Shown: positions 25,036 through 33,779 of the stretch, in pieces | Layout: each line of letters starts with the position of its first letter | Numbering within the stretch: the stretch's first letter is position 1 | NCBI RefSeq assembly: GCF_036237315.1 | Contig: NZ_CP108356.1 | Span: 620,001 to 684,000, forward strand | From: Streptomyces sp. NBC_01351 | GTDB taxonomy: Bacteria > Actinomycetota > Actinomycetes > Streptomycetales > Streptomycetaceae | Direction of reading: 5' to 3' | Length of the DNA stretch: 64,000 nucleotides | Notes under the pieces: generated by a model | What the model was told of the DNA's origin: nothing | The model's input: the letters and a program-made list of their open reading frames with translations, nothing else | Databases searched by the model: none | Position numbers and translations under genes: made by a program

Positions 25036-26174
25036 AGTACATCGACGAGTTCCAGGACCCGGACCTGGCGCGCCGGCTGCTGGACGAGATCCACGCCACG
25101 GTGACCCGCCCCTGGGCGCTCATGGAGGTCTGCGGCGGCCAGACCCACACCATCATCCGGCACGGGATCGATCAACTCCTCCCCGATCAGGTGGAGTTGA
25201 TCCACGGCCCGGGCTGTCCGGTCTGTGTGACCCCACTGGAGGTCATCGACAAGGCGTTGGAGATCGCCTCCCGGCCCGGGGTGATCTTCTGCTCCTTCGG
25301 GGACATGCTCCGGGTGCCGGGGACCGGCCGCGACCTGTTCCGGGTGCGGAGCGAGGGCGGCGACGTACGGGTGGTCTACTCCCCGCTCGACGCCCTGACC
25401 ATCGCCCGCCAGAACCCGGACCGTGAAGTGGTGTTCTTCGGCATCGGATTCGAAACCACCGCGCCGCCCAATGCCATGACGGTCCATCAGGCCAAGCGGC
25501 TGGGCATCCCCAACTTCAGCCTGCTCGTCTCGCACGTCCGGGTTCCCCCGGCCATCGAGGCCATCATGCAGTCGCCCAGCTGCCGGGTGCAGGGCTTCCT
25601 CGCCGCCGGGCACGTGTGCAGCGTCATGGGCGTGGCGGAGTACCCGGAGCTCGCGGCACGGTACCGGGTGCCGATCGTGGTGACGGGCTTCGAGCCCCTG
25701 GACATCCTCGAAGGCGTACGGCGGACCGTGCGCCAGCTCGAACGGGGCGAGCACACCGTGGAGAACGCGTACGCGCGCGCCGTCCGCCCGGAGGGCAACC
25801 CGGCCGCCCTCGCCATGCTGGAGGACGTCTTCGAGGTCACCGACCGGGCCTGGCGCGGCATCGGGGTCATCCCGGGCAGCGGCTGGCGGCTCTCGGACCG
25901 CTACCGCGAGTTCGACGCCGAGCACCGCTTCTCGGTCACCGGGATCACCACGCGGGAGCCCGCCGAGTGCCGCAGCGGCGAGGTGCTCCAGGGGCTCATC
26001 AAGCCGCACGAGTGCGAGGCCTTCGGCACCTTGTGCACGCCGCGCACACCGCTCGGCGCCACGATGGTCTCCAGCGAGGGCGCCTGCGCCGCGTACTACC
26101 TCTACCGCCGGCTCGACCTCCAGGCCGCGCCGGCTTCCCCGACGACGCCGCTGGAGGCGAGCCCCGTTGGCTGA
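25032..26174 (+). CDS. hypD: HypD, Fe(CN)2CO assembly scaffold
   Basis: 380-residue iron-sulphur protein on which the Fe(CN)2CO group is built with HypC. The active-site cysteines are visible in [11 protein letters not shown] and in [11 protein letters not shown]; the [4Fe-4S] ligands lie near the C terminus in [24 protein letters not shown] and [10 protein letters not shown]. The GTG at 25032 overlaps the hypC stop; this start gives the canonical [10 protein letters not shown] opening. The last eight bases overlap the hypE start. Length and motifs are those of functional HypD. Confidence 0.96.
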   Translation: MKYIDEFQDPDLARRLLDEIHATVTRPWALMEVCGGQTHTIIRHGIDQLLPDQVELIHGPGCPVCVTPLEVIDKALEIASRPGVIFCSFGDMLRVPGTGRDLFRVRSEGGDVRVVYSPLDALTIARQNPDREVVFFGIGFETTAPPNAMTVHQAKRLGIPNFSLLVSHVRVPPAIEAIMQSPSCRVQGFLAAGHVCSVMGVAEYPELAARYRVPIVVTGFEPLDILEGVRRTVRQLERGEHTVENAYARAVRPEGNPAALAMLEDVFEVTDRAWRGIGVIPGSGWRLSDRYREFDAEHRFSVTGITTREPAECRSGEVLQGLIKPHECEAFGTLCTPRTPLGATMVSSEGACAAYYLYRRLDLQAAPASPTTPLEASPVG

Positions 26175-27231
26175 GACCGCACCCCTGGACATCACCGGCT
26201 GGACCTGCCCGGCCCCGCTGCGCGACCACCCCCGGGTGGTGATGGGTCACGGCGGGGGCGGCGCCCTGTCCGCCGAGCTCGTCGAGCACCTCTTCCTCCC
26301 GGCGTTCGGCGGCCCCGCCCTGGCCCAGCTCGGGGACTCCGCCGCGCTCTCCCTGGGCGGGGTGCGCCTCGCCTTCTCCACGGACTCCTACGTGGTGCGC
26401 CCGCTGTTCTTCCCCGGCGGCTGCATCGGCGACCTCGCGGTCAACGGCACGGTCAACGACCTCGCGATGAGCGGGGCCGAACCGGCCTACCTCTCCTGCG
26501 GGTTCATCCTGGAGGAGGGGGTCGAGCTGTCCGTCGTCTCCCGGGTGGCCCGGGCGATGGGCGACGCGGCCCGGGCCGCGGGCGTGGAGGTGGCCACCGG
26601 GGACACCAAGGTCGTCGAGAGCGGGCACGGCGACGGCATCTACGTCAACACCGCGGGCATCGGGGTCATCCCGGCGGGGGTGGACCTGCGCCCGCAGCGG
26701 GTGGTGCCCGGTGACGTGGTGATCGTCAGCGGTGACATCGGGCTCCACGGCGTGGCCATCATGAGCGTCCGGGAGGGCCTGGAGTTCGGGGTGGACGTCG
26801 AGAGCGACTGCGCGGCGCTCGGCGGCCTCGTCCGGAGCATGCTCGCGGTCACACCGGACCTCCACGTGCTGCGCGACCCCACCCGGGGCGGTCTGGCCGC
26901 CTCGCTGAACGAGATCGCGGCGGCCTCCGGCACCGGCGTCGTCATCCAGGATTCTCGGGTCCCCGTCCCGCCGGCCGTCGCGAACGCCTGCTCGATCCTC
27001 GGCCTGGACCCCTTCTACGTGGCCAACGAGGGCAAGCTGGTGGCCTTCGTACCGCGCGAGCACGCCGAGGCCGTGCTCGACGCCATGCGGGCGCATCCGC
27101 TGGGCCGCGGGGCGACCGTGATCGGCGAGGCGGTGGAGGCCCACCCGGGCATGGTCGTGGCGCGCACCCGGCTGGGCGGCACCCGCGTGGTCGACCTGCC
27201 GATCGGGGAGCAGCTCCCGCGGATCTGCTGA
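26167..27231 (+). CDS. hypE: HypE, cyanide-ligand dehydratase
   Basis: 354-residue ATP-dependent enzyme that dehydrates the carbamoyl group on its C-terminal cysteine to a thiocyanate and passes cyanide to HypC-HypD. The C terminus is the diagnostic PRIC followed by stop. The N-terminal ATP-binding loop is [10 protein letters not shown] and the PurM-like fold is seen in FSTDSYVV and [14 protein letters not shown]. The best start is TTG at 26167, eight bases inside hypD; no ATG or GTG fits closer to the conserved N terminus, although the Met at residue 26 is a fallback. It is the last gene of the hydrogenase operon. Confidence 0.95.
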   Translation: MAETAPLDITGWTCPAPLRDHPRVVMGHGGGGALSAELVEHLFLPAFGGPALAQLGDSAALSLGGVRLAFSTDSYVVRPLFFPGGCIGDLAVNGTVNDLAMSGAEPAYLSCGFILEEGVELSVVSRVARAMGDAARAAGVEVATGDTKVVESGHGDGIYVNTAGIGVIPAGVDLRPQRVVPGDVVIVSGDIGLHGVAIMSVREGLEFGVDVESDCAALGGLVRSMLAVTPDLHVLRDPTRGGLAASLNEIAAASGTGVVIQDSRVPVPPAVANACSILGLDPFYVANEGKLVAFVPREHAEAVLDAMRAHPLGRGATVIGEAVEAHPGMVVARTRLGGTRVVDLPIGEQLPRIC

Positions 27232-27347
27232 CCGCGATCCCGTGCTCGGGAGCGCGGGCGGGCGATGGCGGAGTCGTGCGGCGGCGTTTGACACCGAGGG
27301 GCGAGGGCAGGCGCGTCCACGGGGGCCGACCAGCGGAAGGTGGCGTC

Positions 27348-29040
27348 ATGACCGAGCCCGGCCCGGCCGGTGTCCCGGCCGGCAGCGCCCCGGTCGGCAA
27401 CGCCCTGGCCGCCGCCGTCACCGAGCTGACCTCTGAGATCTCGGCGCTCCATGCCGACCGCGGCCGTCGGCGACTGCTCGACCTCGCCACCGGGGTGCTC
27501 TCGGCCCAGCTGGCCATCCCGCCCGACGAGGCCGCGGACCACCTGGTGCGGCCGGCGGTGTCCACGGGGCTCGGGGCCGTGGACACCGCGGCCGACATCG
27601 TCAACGCGGCCGCCGGGAGCGTGGTCGTCGAGGCCCCCGACGGGCAGGCCGGCGCCGCGTCGAAGGCACGTCGTACCCGGCGCAGTGCGGCGGCGGCCCT
27701 CGCCGCGGACAGCGCCGCCGAAGCGCTGGACACGCTGCTGGAGGGCGGCCTGCGCCCCCTCGGTGTCCGGGCGGTCTTCCTGTGGCGGCGCACCGAGACG
27801 GGCTGCCTGGAGCTGGTCGGGCAGGCCGGTGCGAGCCGCCCGGAGGCCGCGCACTGGCGGTGGCTGCCGCCCGGGTGCGGGGGCCCACTGCACCAGGCGA
27901 TGCACGGAGGCGTCCCCGTCTGGCTGCCGGACGGTACGGACGAGGGCCCGCCCTCCGGGTCGCCCCGGCTGCCGGGGGCCGTGGCGCATGGCGCCCGGGT
28001 GCTGTTCCCGCTCCGGCCGGCGGGCGGGGCGGCCGGGCTGCTCCTCGCCGCGTGGGAGGAGCCCGTGCCCGTGGACGAGGTGCTGCGCCGGGAGTTCGCC
28101 GATCCGGCGGAGCCCGCGGCGCACGTCCTGGACTGGGCGCGGGACGAGGAGGGCGGGCCGCGCGGCCTCACCGCGCTGCTGGACCTGCTGGAACAGCCCG
28201 CGGCCGTCGTCCGGGCGGCCGTAGGGACCCAGGCGGTGGTCAAGGACGTCAATCCGGCCGCCGGCAGAGCCGTCGGCGGGGTCCACGAGCCCGTGGGGCG
28301 GCCGCTCGCGCAGGTCTTCCCGTACGCCCACGAGGGTCTGACACGGCTGATCGCGGCGGCCGCCGGTGGCGGCGGGCCGCAGTTCGTCCCCTGCCTGCCG
28401 GAGGACGGCCCGGCGCCCGAGTCGGGGTCCATGGCCCACGTGCGCGTACTGGCCCTCGCGAGGGAGCGGGCGGTGGTGCTGTGGGACACCGTCGACACGA
28501 GCCCGGTGCTGGTCCGCGTGCTCGGGCGGCTGGAGCGGATCGCCTGGTTCGAGGACGATCTGGTGACCGGCCGGTCCCGCTGGAGCTCGAAGGCGTACGC
28601 GCTCTTCGGTCTGCAGCCCCGGGCGGAGCCGCTGCCGCTGCGCGCGCTCGGCCCGCGGGTGCACGCGCAGGACGCGGAGGTCCTGCGGGAGATGCCGGCC
28701 GCCCTGGCGGACCGACGGGAGGGGGCCCAGGGCTGCTGCGGGTGGTGCGGCCCGACGGCGGGGTCCGGCGCATCCAGATCGCGGCCGAGCCCGTCCTGAC
28801 GCGGGGCGCGCTGACCGGGCTGGCGGGGGTCTACCAGGACGTCACGGCGCAGCACCACACCGAGGTGGCCCTGAGCGCCGGCTTCGACGGCTCACGGCCG
28901 CGCAGGCGGAGGCGGAGGCCGAGCTGTGCAACCGGGTGGTGCTCCGGCTCCAGCAGGCGATCCAGCCGGAGGTGCCGCCGTTGGAGACGCTGTCGGGCCT
29001 GGAGATCGCGGCCCGCTACCGGCCGGCCGTCGCGGAGTAC
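27348..29040 (+). pseudogene. Broken ANTAR/GAF/PAS-PP2C signalling protein
   Basis: Remnant of a Streptomyces SpoIIE-type phosphatase with sensor domains. From ATG 27348 there is an ANTAR-like helical segment (LTSEISALHADRGRRRLL), a GAF-like region and a PAS-like region, open for about 460 codons. The frame then slips twice by one base: a C appears missing at 28726-28728 (continuing as LLRVVRPDGGVRRIQ in the next frame) and another after 28888 (continuing as LTAAQAEAEAELCNRVVL). The phosphatase domain starts normally (GLEIAARYRPAVAEYR) but stops at about 29040, where unrelated reverse-oriented sequence begins. Without the catalytic domain it cannot be a phosphatase. Real decay or assembly error are both possible. 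Confidence 0.75.
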
Positions 29041-29180
29041 CGACCATCCGGTTGTAGACGGCCGCGATCTCGCCGGGGAGGCCTTCCGCGTCGTCCGGCA
29101 GCCGGGGCGGTGAGATCCCCGTCGTGGACGGCGGTGAGACTCGCGAGCAGTTTTTCCAGGATCCGGTCGGATTCGTTCAT
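29041..29180 (-). pseudogene. N-terminal fragment of a HAMP-domain sensor kinase
   Basis: On the minus strand an ATG at 29178-29180 with a GAGGTC ribosome site starts MNESDRILEKLLASL, continues AVHDGDLT, and after one extra C reads RLPDDAEGLPGEIAAVYNRM, the opening of multi-HAMP sensor kinases of Streptomyces. It ends at about 29041, where it meets the truncated phosphatase gene tail to tail. About 45 codons survive. Confidence 0.65.
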
Positions 29181-29217
29181 GTCTGACCTCGCTGGGTCCA
29201 CTTTGACACGGCAAAGG

Positions 29218-29241
29218 GTCAAGCCGACCGGCGGCGGGTAT
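29218..29241 (+). promoter_or_regulatory. SigB-type promoter candidate for the sigma gene
   Basis: GGGTAT at 29236-29241 lies 70 bases upstream of the sigma-factor start, with a weak GTCAAG 18 bases earlier. GGGTAT is the known -10 hexamer of Streptomyces SigB-type promoters, so autoregulation is plausible. Confidence 0.4.
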
Positions 29242-29311
29242 ATCCCCGTCGAAAGCCACGACGGTCCCGATGCGCCGACCCGGCGCCGGACCTCCCCGTC
29301 GGAGGATTCCC

Positions 29312-30190
29312 ATGTCACCCCTTTCCCGCGTCACAGCGGAGCCCGTCCATACCGACTACCGCACAGCCGTACTCGACCTCCCCGAGGTCCCCGAGGATCC
29401 GCTCGGAGTCAGCACCTCCGAGGCCCGCGTCCTGTCGGTGTCGCTCTTCGAGCGGCTGAACGCACTCACCGAGGGCACTCCCGAGTACTCCTACGTGCGC
29501 AATACGCTCGTCGAACTGAACCTCAGCTTGGTGAAGTACGCCGCCCGCCGGTTCCACAACCGCAGCGAGCCGCTGGAGGACATCGTCCAGGTGGGCACGA
29601 TCGGCCTGATCAAGGCCATCAACCGGTACGACGTCGAGCGCGGGGTCGAGTTCGCGACGTTCGCGCTTCCCACCATCACCGGAGAGATGAAGCGGTTCTT
29701 CCGGGACACCTCGTGGGCCGTGAAGGTTCCGAGGCGGCTGCAGGAGCTGCGGCTCGACATCGCCAAGACGCACGACGTCCTGGAGCAGCGGCTGGGCAGG
29801 CGGCCCACCGATCACGAGCTCGCGGAGCGGCTGGGCATCGAGGACGAGGCTCTGGCCGAGGGCCGTCGGGCCGCCAACGGCTACACCGCGGGCACCTTCG
29901 AGCGACTCACAGGAGAGGAGCCGGAGGGGAGCACGGCGCCGCAGACACTGGGGGTCGAGGAACCCGCGTACGACCTGATCGAAAGCCTGGAGTCCCTCAA
30001 GCCGCTCCTGGCCGACCTCGACGAACGCGACCGGCTGATCCTCTCGCTGCGCTTCGGGGAGGACCTCACCCAGGCGGAGATCGGTGACCGGCTCGGCGTC
30101 TCCCAGATGCAGGTCTCCCGGCTGCTCGGCCGGATCATGGTGAAGCTGCGGACCGGACTGCTGACGGACGGCGGTGGCACGGCCGGGTGA
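29312..30190 (+). CDS. SigB/SigF-family RNA polymerase sigma factor
   Basis: 292-residue stress/differentiation sigma factor of the SigB-SigF type. Region 2 is seen in NLSLVKYAARRFHNRSEPLE and DIVQVGTIGLIKAINRYD, region 3 in WAVKVPRRLQELRLDIAK, and region 4 in LDERDRLILSLRFGEDLTQA and GVSQMQVSRLLGRIM. The ATG at 29312 has GGAGG eight bases upstream. A GGGTAT box upstream suggests autoregulation. It is convergent with genes for an RsbW-like kinase and a STAS antagonist, the usual partner-switch regulators. Several genes in the next 16 kb carry GGGTAG boxes before their starts, so this factor may govern a local regulon. Confidence 0.95.
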   Translation: MSPLSRVTAEPVHTDYRTAVLDLPEVPEDPLGVSTSEARVLSVSLFERLNALTEGTPEYSYVRNTLVELNLSLVKYAARRFHNRSEPLEDIVQVGTIGLIKAINRYDVERGVEFATFALPTITGEMKRFFRDTSWAVKVPRRLQELRLDIAKTHDVLEQRLGRRPTDHELAERLGIEDEALAEGRRAANGYTAGTFERLTGEEPEGSTAPQTLGVEEPAYDLIESLESLKPLLADLDERDRLILSLRFGEDLTQAEIGDRLGVSQMQVSRLLGRIMVKLRTGLLTDGGGTAG

Positions 30191-30238
30191 CGCGCGGGGC
30201 GTGCATGTCGTGCATGGTGTAGCGGTGGCGGTCATCGT

Positions 30239-30763
30239 TCACGGGCGGGACCGACTGACGCCTCCGTTGGAGCTGCCGTTGCCCCCGGCCCTGCGCCGGG
30301 ACCACCAGGGCCGCTCTTCGCCCGGCCCCTCCACGATCCGCTGCGGCGCGGAGACCTCCAGCCAGACCCGCTTGCCGCCGTCCAGCGGCTCCGCGCCCCA
30401 GCGCCGCGCCAGCCGGTCCACGATGCGCAGCCCGTGCCCTCCGGGCCGGGCGGGGGGCGAATGGCTCTGGAGCACGGGAAGGGTCGGGCTCCGATCGGTC
30501 ACCTCGACGCGCAGGCCGTCACCGGTGCGCCGGAGCAGGAGCGAACTCGGGCCCCCACCGTGCAGGCGGGCGTTGGCCACCAGCTCGGACACGAGCAGCA
30601 GCACGTCCTCGGCGTCGGCCTCGGCATCGGGGTCCGGAGCGGGCAGCCATTCCCAGTCGGTCAGCGCCCGCTTGGTGAAGTCCCGGCACCGGGTGACGAC
30701 GTTCTCCTCCTCCGCGCCCAGCACGAAGACCCGACTCCGCTCCGGTGAACGGCGCTCGTTCAT
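30239..30763 (-). CDS. RsbW-like anti-sigma/ATP-binding regulator
   Basis: 174-residue GHKL (HATPase_c_2) ATP-binding protein like the anti-sigma serine kinases of Streptomyces. The N-box ELVANARLHG (E60, N64, H68) and later EVTDRSP and GGHGLRIVDRLA form the ATP pocket. The ATG at 30761-30763 is preferred over the adjacent upstream GTG because GGAGG is six bases away from it. The C-terminal 30 residues are Arg/Gly/Ser-rich. It lies 12 bases downstream of the STAS gene on the same strand, an antagonist-kinase operon convergent with the sigma gene. It probably binds the sigma factor or phosphorylates the STAS protein. Confidence 0.88.
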   Translation of the reverse strand: MNERRSPERSRVFVLGAEEENVVTRCRDFTKRALTDWEWLPAPDPDAEADAEDVLLLVSELVANARLHGGGPSSLLLRRTGDGLRVEVTDRSPTLPVLQSHSPPARPGGHGLRIVDRLARRWGAEPLDGGKRVWLEVSAPQRIVEGPGEERPWWSRRRAGGNGSSNGGVSRSRP

Positions 30764-30775
30764 CACGCGCCTCCG

Positions 30776-31147
30776 CTAACGGTGCTGCGGGTGTCCCGCC
30801 AGTGCCTCTGCGACGTCAGCGTAAACGGGAAAGATCTCGTCCGCGCCGGTGATCCGGAACATTCGCTCGACCGGCCGACGAAGGCCCACGAGCTCGATCC
30901 TGGCCCCGGCCTGCTCGGCCGTGAGCCGTCCGCGCAGCAAGACGTTCAATCCCGTCGAATCACAGAAGTCCACGTCGGTGAAGTCCACCAGCAAACGTCC
31001 GCCCCCCTCGACGGATACGGCTTCGAGCGCCTCTCTCAGCGGCTCGGCCGTATCGTGGTCCAACTCTCCGCCGAGCCGGAGAACGGTTGCCCCCCGGACA
31101 TGCCGAACCTCGACGGTGAACCGGTCGCCCTCCGCTGTGGCAACCAT
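30776..31147 (-). CDS. STAS-domain anti-sigma factor antagonist (RsbV-like)
   Basis: 123-residue single STAS domain protein. The phosphorylation motif FCDSTGLNVL places the switch serine at S64 (D63-S64-T65-G66). In the partner-switch mechanism the unphosphorylated protein binds the RsbW-like kinase and frees the sigma factor. It starts at ATG 31145-31147. A GGGTAG box 34 bases upstream (31181-31186, minus strand) suggests transcription by the same SigB-type factor, a positive loop. It is followed 12 bases later by the kinase gene. Confidence 0.93.
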   Translation of the reverse strand: MVATAEGDRFTVEVRHVRGATVLRLGGELDHDTAEPLREALEAVSVEGGGRLLVDFTDVDFCDSTGLNVLLRGRLTAEQAGARIELVGLRRPVERMFRITGADEIFPVYADVAEALAGHPQHR

Positions 31148-31180
31148 GGAGAACCCCCTTCCACCTCTGACTCAGGACGC

Positions 31181-31205
31181 CTACCCGAGTGCGCGCCGGC
31201 CAATC
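31181..31205 (-). promoter_or_regulatory. SigB-type promoter candidate for the STAS gene
   Basis: On the minus strand GGGTAGGCG begins at 31186, 34 bases before the STAS start, with GATTGG beginning at 31205, 19 bases further upstream. Confidence 0.45.
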
Positions 31206-31287
31206 CCGTCAACGCCCCCTGATGGGCATATGTGGCAACAATAGGGGCAGCAGCAATTCCGGAGCCTCTGGACGAGAGGAGGCTGCC

Positions 31288-32133
31288 ATGGTGCTCGTGG
31301 CAGCGGACGCACCGGGTGCGCCGTGCTGGCTGAGCCTGATGACGCGCGACCTGCAGGCCGCGGAGCGCTTCTACGGGGCGGTGCTGGGCTGGACGTTCCG
31401 GCGCGGCGTGTTCGGGCGGGCCTCCTCGGTGGCCGAGCTGGACGGCGTACCGGTGGCGGGGATCGGAGCGACGGCCGGGGAGTCGGCCGTGCCCGTGGCG
31501 TGGACGGTGTACTTCGCGGTCGACGACGCCGACGCGGCGGTGGCCGGGATCCGGGCACGCGGGGGCACGGTCGGGGTGGGGCCGGTGTCCTATCCGCCCC
31601 GTGGGCGGGCGGCGCTCGCCACCGATCCCGAGGGGGCGGCCTTCGGTGTCTGGGAGGGAGAAGCGCTCACCGAGTGGCGCGTCGGTGACGGCGAGGCACC
31701 CGCATGGGTGGAGCTGCACACCCGCGACGCCTTCGACGCGGCCGTGTTCTACGGCGAGGTCCTGGAGTGGGTCGGGGGCGAGGATGAGGACGAGGACGAG
31801 GACGCCGCGTGCTGCGAGGTCTCCTACGAGGACGACCGGGTCGTCCTGCGGCGCGCGGGCCGGGCCGTCGCGCGCTTGAACAGCGGCCCCGTCGACGCCA
31901 CCGCCGCGAGGCCGCAGCTGCGGCCCCACTGGCTGGTCCACTTCAAAGTCCCGGATCTGGAGCGGGCACGGAGGGCGGTCGTCGCGCACGGCGGCACGGT
32001 CGTCCCTGACGAGGCCGGATGGGGCGGCGTGGACCAGTACGTGACGGTGTGCGATCCGGACGGCGGGCTGTTCACGCTCGACCTCGACCAGCCGCGCCCC
32101 GGCCCGGGCCACCGCAGCCACCGCATGCCGTGA
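31288..32133 (+). CDS. Tandem VOC-family (glyoxalase-fold) protein
   Basis: 281-residue cytoplasmic protein built of two vicinal-oxygen-chelate domains (about 8-125 and 135-272). Each shows the family pattern of a first strand ending in a helix (SLMTRDLQAAERFYGAVLGW and ELHTRDAFDAAVFYGEVLEW) and a closing DPEGAAFGVWE or DPDGGLFTLD. An acidic loop (EDEDEDED) sits in the second domain. The ATG at 31288 follows GAGAGGAGG. Such double-VOC proteins are common in Streptomyces stress loci; some handle hydroxylated toxins or antibiotics, but the substrate is unknown. It is convergent with the following small genes and separated from them by a strong hairpin. Confidence 0.88.
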   Translation: MVLVAADAPGAPCWLSLMTRDLQAAERFYGAVLGWTFRRGVFGRASSVAELDGVPVAGIGATAGESAVPVAWTVYFAVDDADAAVAGIRARGGTVGVGPVSYPPRGRAALATDPEGAAFGVWEGEALTEWRVGDGEAPAWVELHTRDAFDAAVFYGEVLEWVGGEDEDEDEDAACCEVSYEDDRVVLRRAGRAVARLNSGPVDATAARPQLRPHWLVHFKVPDLERARRAVVAHGGTVVPDEAGWGGVDQYVTVCDPDGGLFTLDLDQPRPGPGHRSHRMP

Positions 32134-32138
32134 CGGCA

Positions 32139-32179
32139 GGGAGGCAGCTCCGGCACCGCGTTCGGGCCCGCTGCCTCCC
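32139..32179. terminator. Bidirectional terminator hairpin
   Basis: GGGAGGCAGC at 32139-32148 is perfectly complementary to GCTGCCTCCC at 32170-32179 (10 bp, 21-base loop). It lies between the convergent VOC gene and the small minus-strand genes. Confidence 0.7.
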
Positions 32180-32203
32180 GTACCGTCCACGTTTCGGTTC
32201 CGC

Positions 32204-32356
32204 TCAGCTCGGCGGCGCCCCCGCGTCCGTGCGGACGATGACGACCGGGCAGGACGCGTGCGCGGCGCCCCGCACCAGATGGTGTTCCAACGGAACCTCT
32301 CCGGCCTGGAGGATCACCTTCTCGACCACACGGGGGGTGTGACCACTGGTGTCCAT
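32204..32356 (-). CDS. 50-residue protein resembling the C-terminus of a universal stress protein
   Basis: Short frame starting at ATG 32354-32356 with GAGGAGGAGGG upstream and ending at 32204. The product ends with EHHLVRGAAHASCPVVIVR, which resembles the last strand and helix of universal stress proteins. The nucleotide-binding N-terminal part is absent. It may be a truncated remnant or a genuine micro-protein, since the ribosome site is good and it begins 18 bases after the DUF6131 gene. Moderate doubt remains. Confidence 0.45.
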   Translation of the reverse strand: MDTSGHTPRVVEKVILQAGEVPLEHHLVRGAAHASCPVVIVRTDAGAPPS

Positions 32357-32373
32357 GGCCCCGACCCTCCTCC

Positions 32374-32529
32374 TCACCAGTAGTGGCGACGGCCGCCGAC
32401 CGCGTGTCCGAGCGATCCCAGGATCCACAGGACCGCACCGACCACGATCAGGACGATTCCGATCGTCCACAGGATGCCGATGCCGGTCAGCCAGCCGATG
32501 AGCAACAAGATGATTCCGAGGACGAGCAT
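32374..32529 (-). CDS. Small hydrophobic protein (DUF6131-like)
   Basis: 51-residue membrane protein: MLVLGIILLLIGWLTGIGIL is the first hydrophobic helix, followed by WTIGIVLIVVGAVLWIL as the second, and a short basic C-terminal tail with GGRRHYW. It matches the small DUF6131-type hydrophobic proteins of Streptomyces. It starts at ATG 32527-32529 with GAGGGAC upstream. A GGGTAG box lies 69 bases upstream. Function unknown; likely a stress-linked membrane peptide. Confidence 0.85.
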   Translation of the reverse strand: MLVLGIILLLIGWLTGIGILWTIGIVLIVVGAVLWILGSLGHAVGGRRHYW

Positions 32530-32597
32530 GATGTCCCTCGATCCCGCGGAGGCTAGCGGCGGAGCGATCTGTTCCGCCTCTGTTCCGCAGACCGCTT

Positions 32598-32603
32598 CTA
32601 CCC
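32598..32603 (-). promoter_or_regulatory. GGGTAG -10 box upstream of the DUF6131-like gene
   Basis: The minus strand reads GGGTAG here, 69 bases before the small hydrophobic-protein start, with GATAAG 18 bases further upstream. It fits the SigB-type pattern seen at neighbouring genes. Confidence 0.35.
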
Positions 32604-32690
32604 GCCTGCGGCAGCCTTATCAGGGGTGGTCGCATTTCTTCCGGTACGCCGGCTCCGCGGTCCGGGCGGTACGGCGTACGGCGGTACGGA

Positions 32691-33347
32691 TCAGACGTGC
32701 GTGAGGAGGCGCTCCAGCGGCCGGGGGACGCGCTCGGGCCGCACGTGCGCCACCAGCGCCTGCGCGTAGAGCGCCTTGCGGCCGCTGTGCGTGCCCATGA
32801 AGCGCCGCAACTGGTGTTCCAGGGGCCGTTCCCGCTGGGCCGGCTGGCCCTGGAAGGTACGGAAGGGGCGCATCTCGCCCTGGGCCTCGATCACCTGCTG
32901 CACGCCCTCGGCCCCGACGGCGCGGATCAGCTCGTCCTCCAGGTCGGCGACGCAGACGTGGAAGCCGAACGTCTCCAGCTCGGCGTGTGCCGGACCGGAC
33001 CCGAGCCCGACCCGCTGGAGATGACGCCGGAAGTACCGTTCCTCGCCGATGTCGCAGAGGCCGGCCAACGGGAGCCCGAGCCCGGGCGGGCCGCACAGGT
33101 CCAGGAAGCGCCCGATGCGCGTCGCTCCTCCGAGCGGTACCACCGCGACGCCCTCCGCTCCGAGGTCGCGGCCGTGGCGCACGGCCAGCGCTTCGAGCGC
33201 GACCTGATCACTGCTCCCCTCGACGAGCACGATCGTCCGTACACCGCCGCCGGCCAGCTCCCGGGCCACCTCGGCGGCCGCGTCCGCCTCCGCTCCGCCG
33301 TCCGCCCACGCGACCAGCGCCAGGCGGAATCGCGTCAACTCGTCCAC
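32691..33347 (-). CDS. Stand-alone OLD-type TOPRIM domain protein
   Basis: 218-residue protein that looks like an isolated TOPRIM (OLD-type) nucleotidyl transferase/hydrolase domain with a helical extension. IVLVEGSSDQVALEALA at about 40-56 supplies the catalytic glutamate, and GLCDIGEERYF supplies the second acidic motif. No ATPase domain is attached, unlike phage OLD nucleases. The GTG at 33345-33347 has GAGGT just before it. It lies 108 bases downstream of the Rho-N-like gene on the same strand. A role in DNA repair or nucleic-acid processing is suggested only by the fold. Confidence 0.78.
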   Translation of the reverse strand: MDELTRFRLALVAWADGGAEADAAAEVARELAGGGVRTIVLVEGSSDQVALEALAVRHGRDLGAEGVAVVPLGGATRIGRFLDLCGPPGLGLPLAGLCDIGEERYFRRHLQRVGLGSGPAHAELETFGFHVCVADLEDELIRAVGAEGVQQVIEAQGEMRPFRTFQGQPAQRERPLEHQLRRFMGTHSGRKALYAQALVAHVRPERVPRPLERLLTHV

Positions 33348-33455
33348 GAGACCTCACTTCCCGACGCCATCGTGGCACGGCCCGGTTCCCGTACGCACGT
33401 ACGTTTTCCAGGGGCGATGGGCCGGGAAGTCGCAGGAGGCGCGGCTGTGTCCGCG

Positions 33456-33779
33456 TCAGCGGCCGAGGGCGCGCTCCAGTTCGGCCTTGTCCATCTGGGA
33501 GCGGCCCTTGATGTTGCGCTGCCTGGCCTCGTTGTAGAGCTGCTCCTTCGTCGGCCCTCGGGCCCCGCTGTGGGAGCGCTTCCCTCCGCGCTCGTAGGAC
33601 GACATGTCCTCAAGCGAGGTACGGCTCGCCGTCTTCGACTCGCCGGCCCGGGCGCGTTCCTTGTTGACGGTGCGGGCCGCGATCTCCTTGGCCCGCTCCG
33701 GGCTCTCGCCCCGCTGCTCGACGCTCTCCTTGATGTGTTCGTACTGGCGTTCACGCTTGGGACTGGAACCGCGAGGCAT
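33456..33779 (-). CDS. Small basic protein with Rho-N-like C-terminus
   Basis: 107-residue highly charged protein, often labelled plasmid stabilisation protein in Streptomyces. The N-terminal half is basic and helical (MPRGSSPKRERQYEHIKES, then AARTVNKERARAGES); the C-terminal 35 residues (TKEQLYNEARQRNIKGRSQM) resemble the Rho termination factor N-terminal/SAP-like fold, which binds nucleic acid. The ATG at 33777-33779 is chosen because AAGGAG precedes it by six bases. It overlaps the 3' end of the P450 gene by 29 bases. It is probably DNA-associated and stress-related; function unproven. Confidence 0.85.
   Translation of the reverse strand: MPRGSSPKRERQYEHIKESVEQRGESPERAKEIAARTVNKERARAGESKTASRTSLEDMSSYERGGKRSHSGARGPTKEQLYNEARQRNIKGRSQMDKAELERALGR

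Noticed and set aside
31181..31186. CTACCC boxes as binding sites on the + strand
   Set aside because: Read on the minus strand they are GGGTAG at promoter distance from minus-strand starts, which is the simpler explanation.
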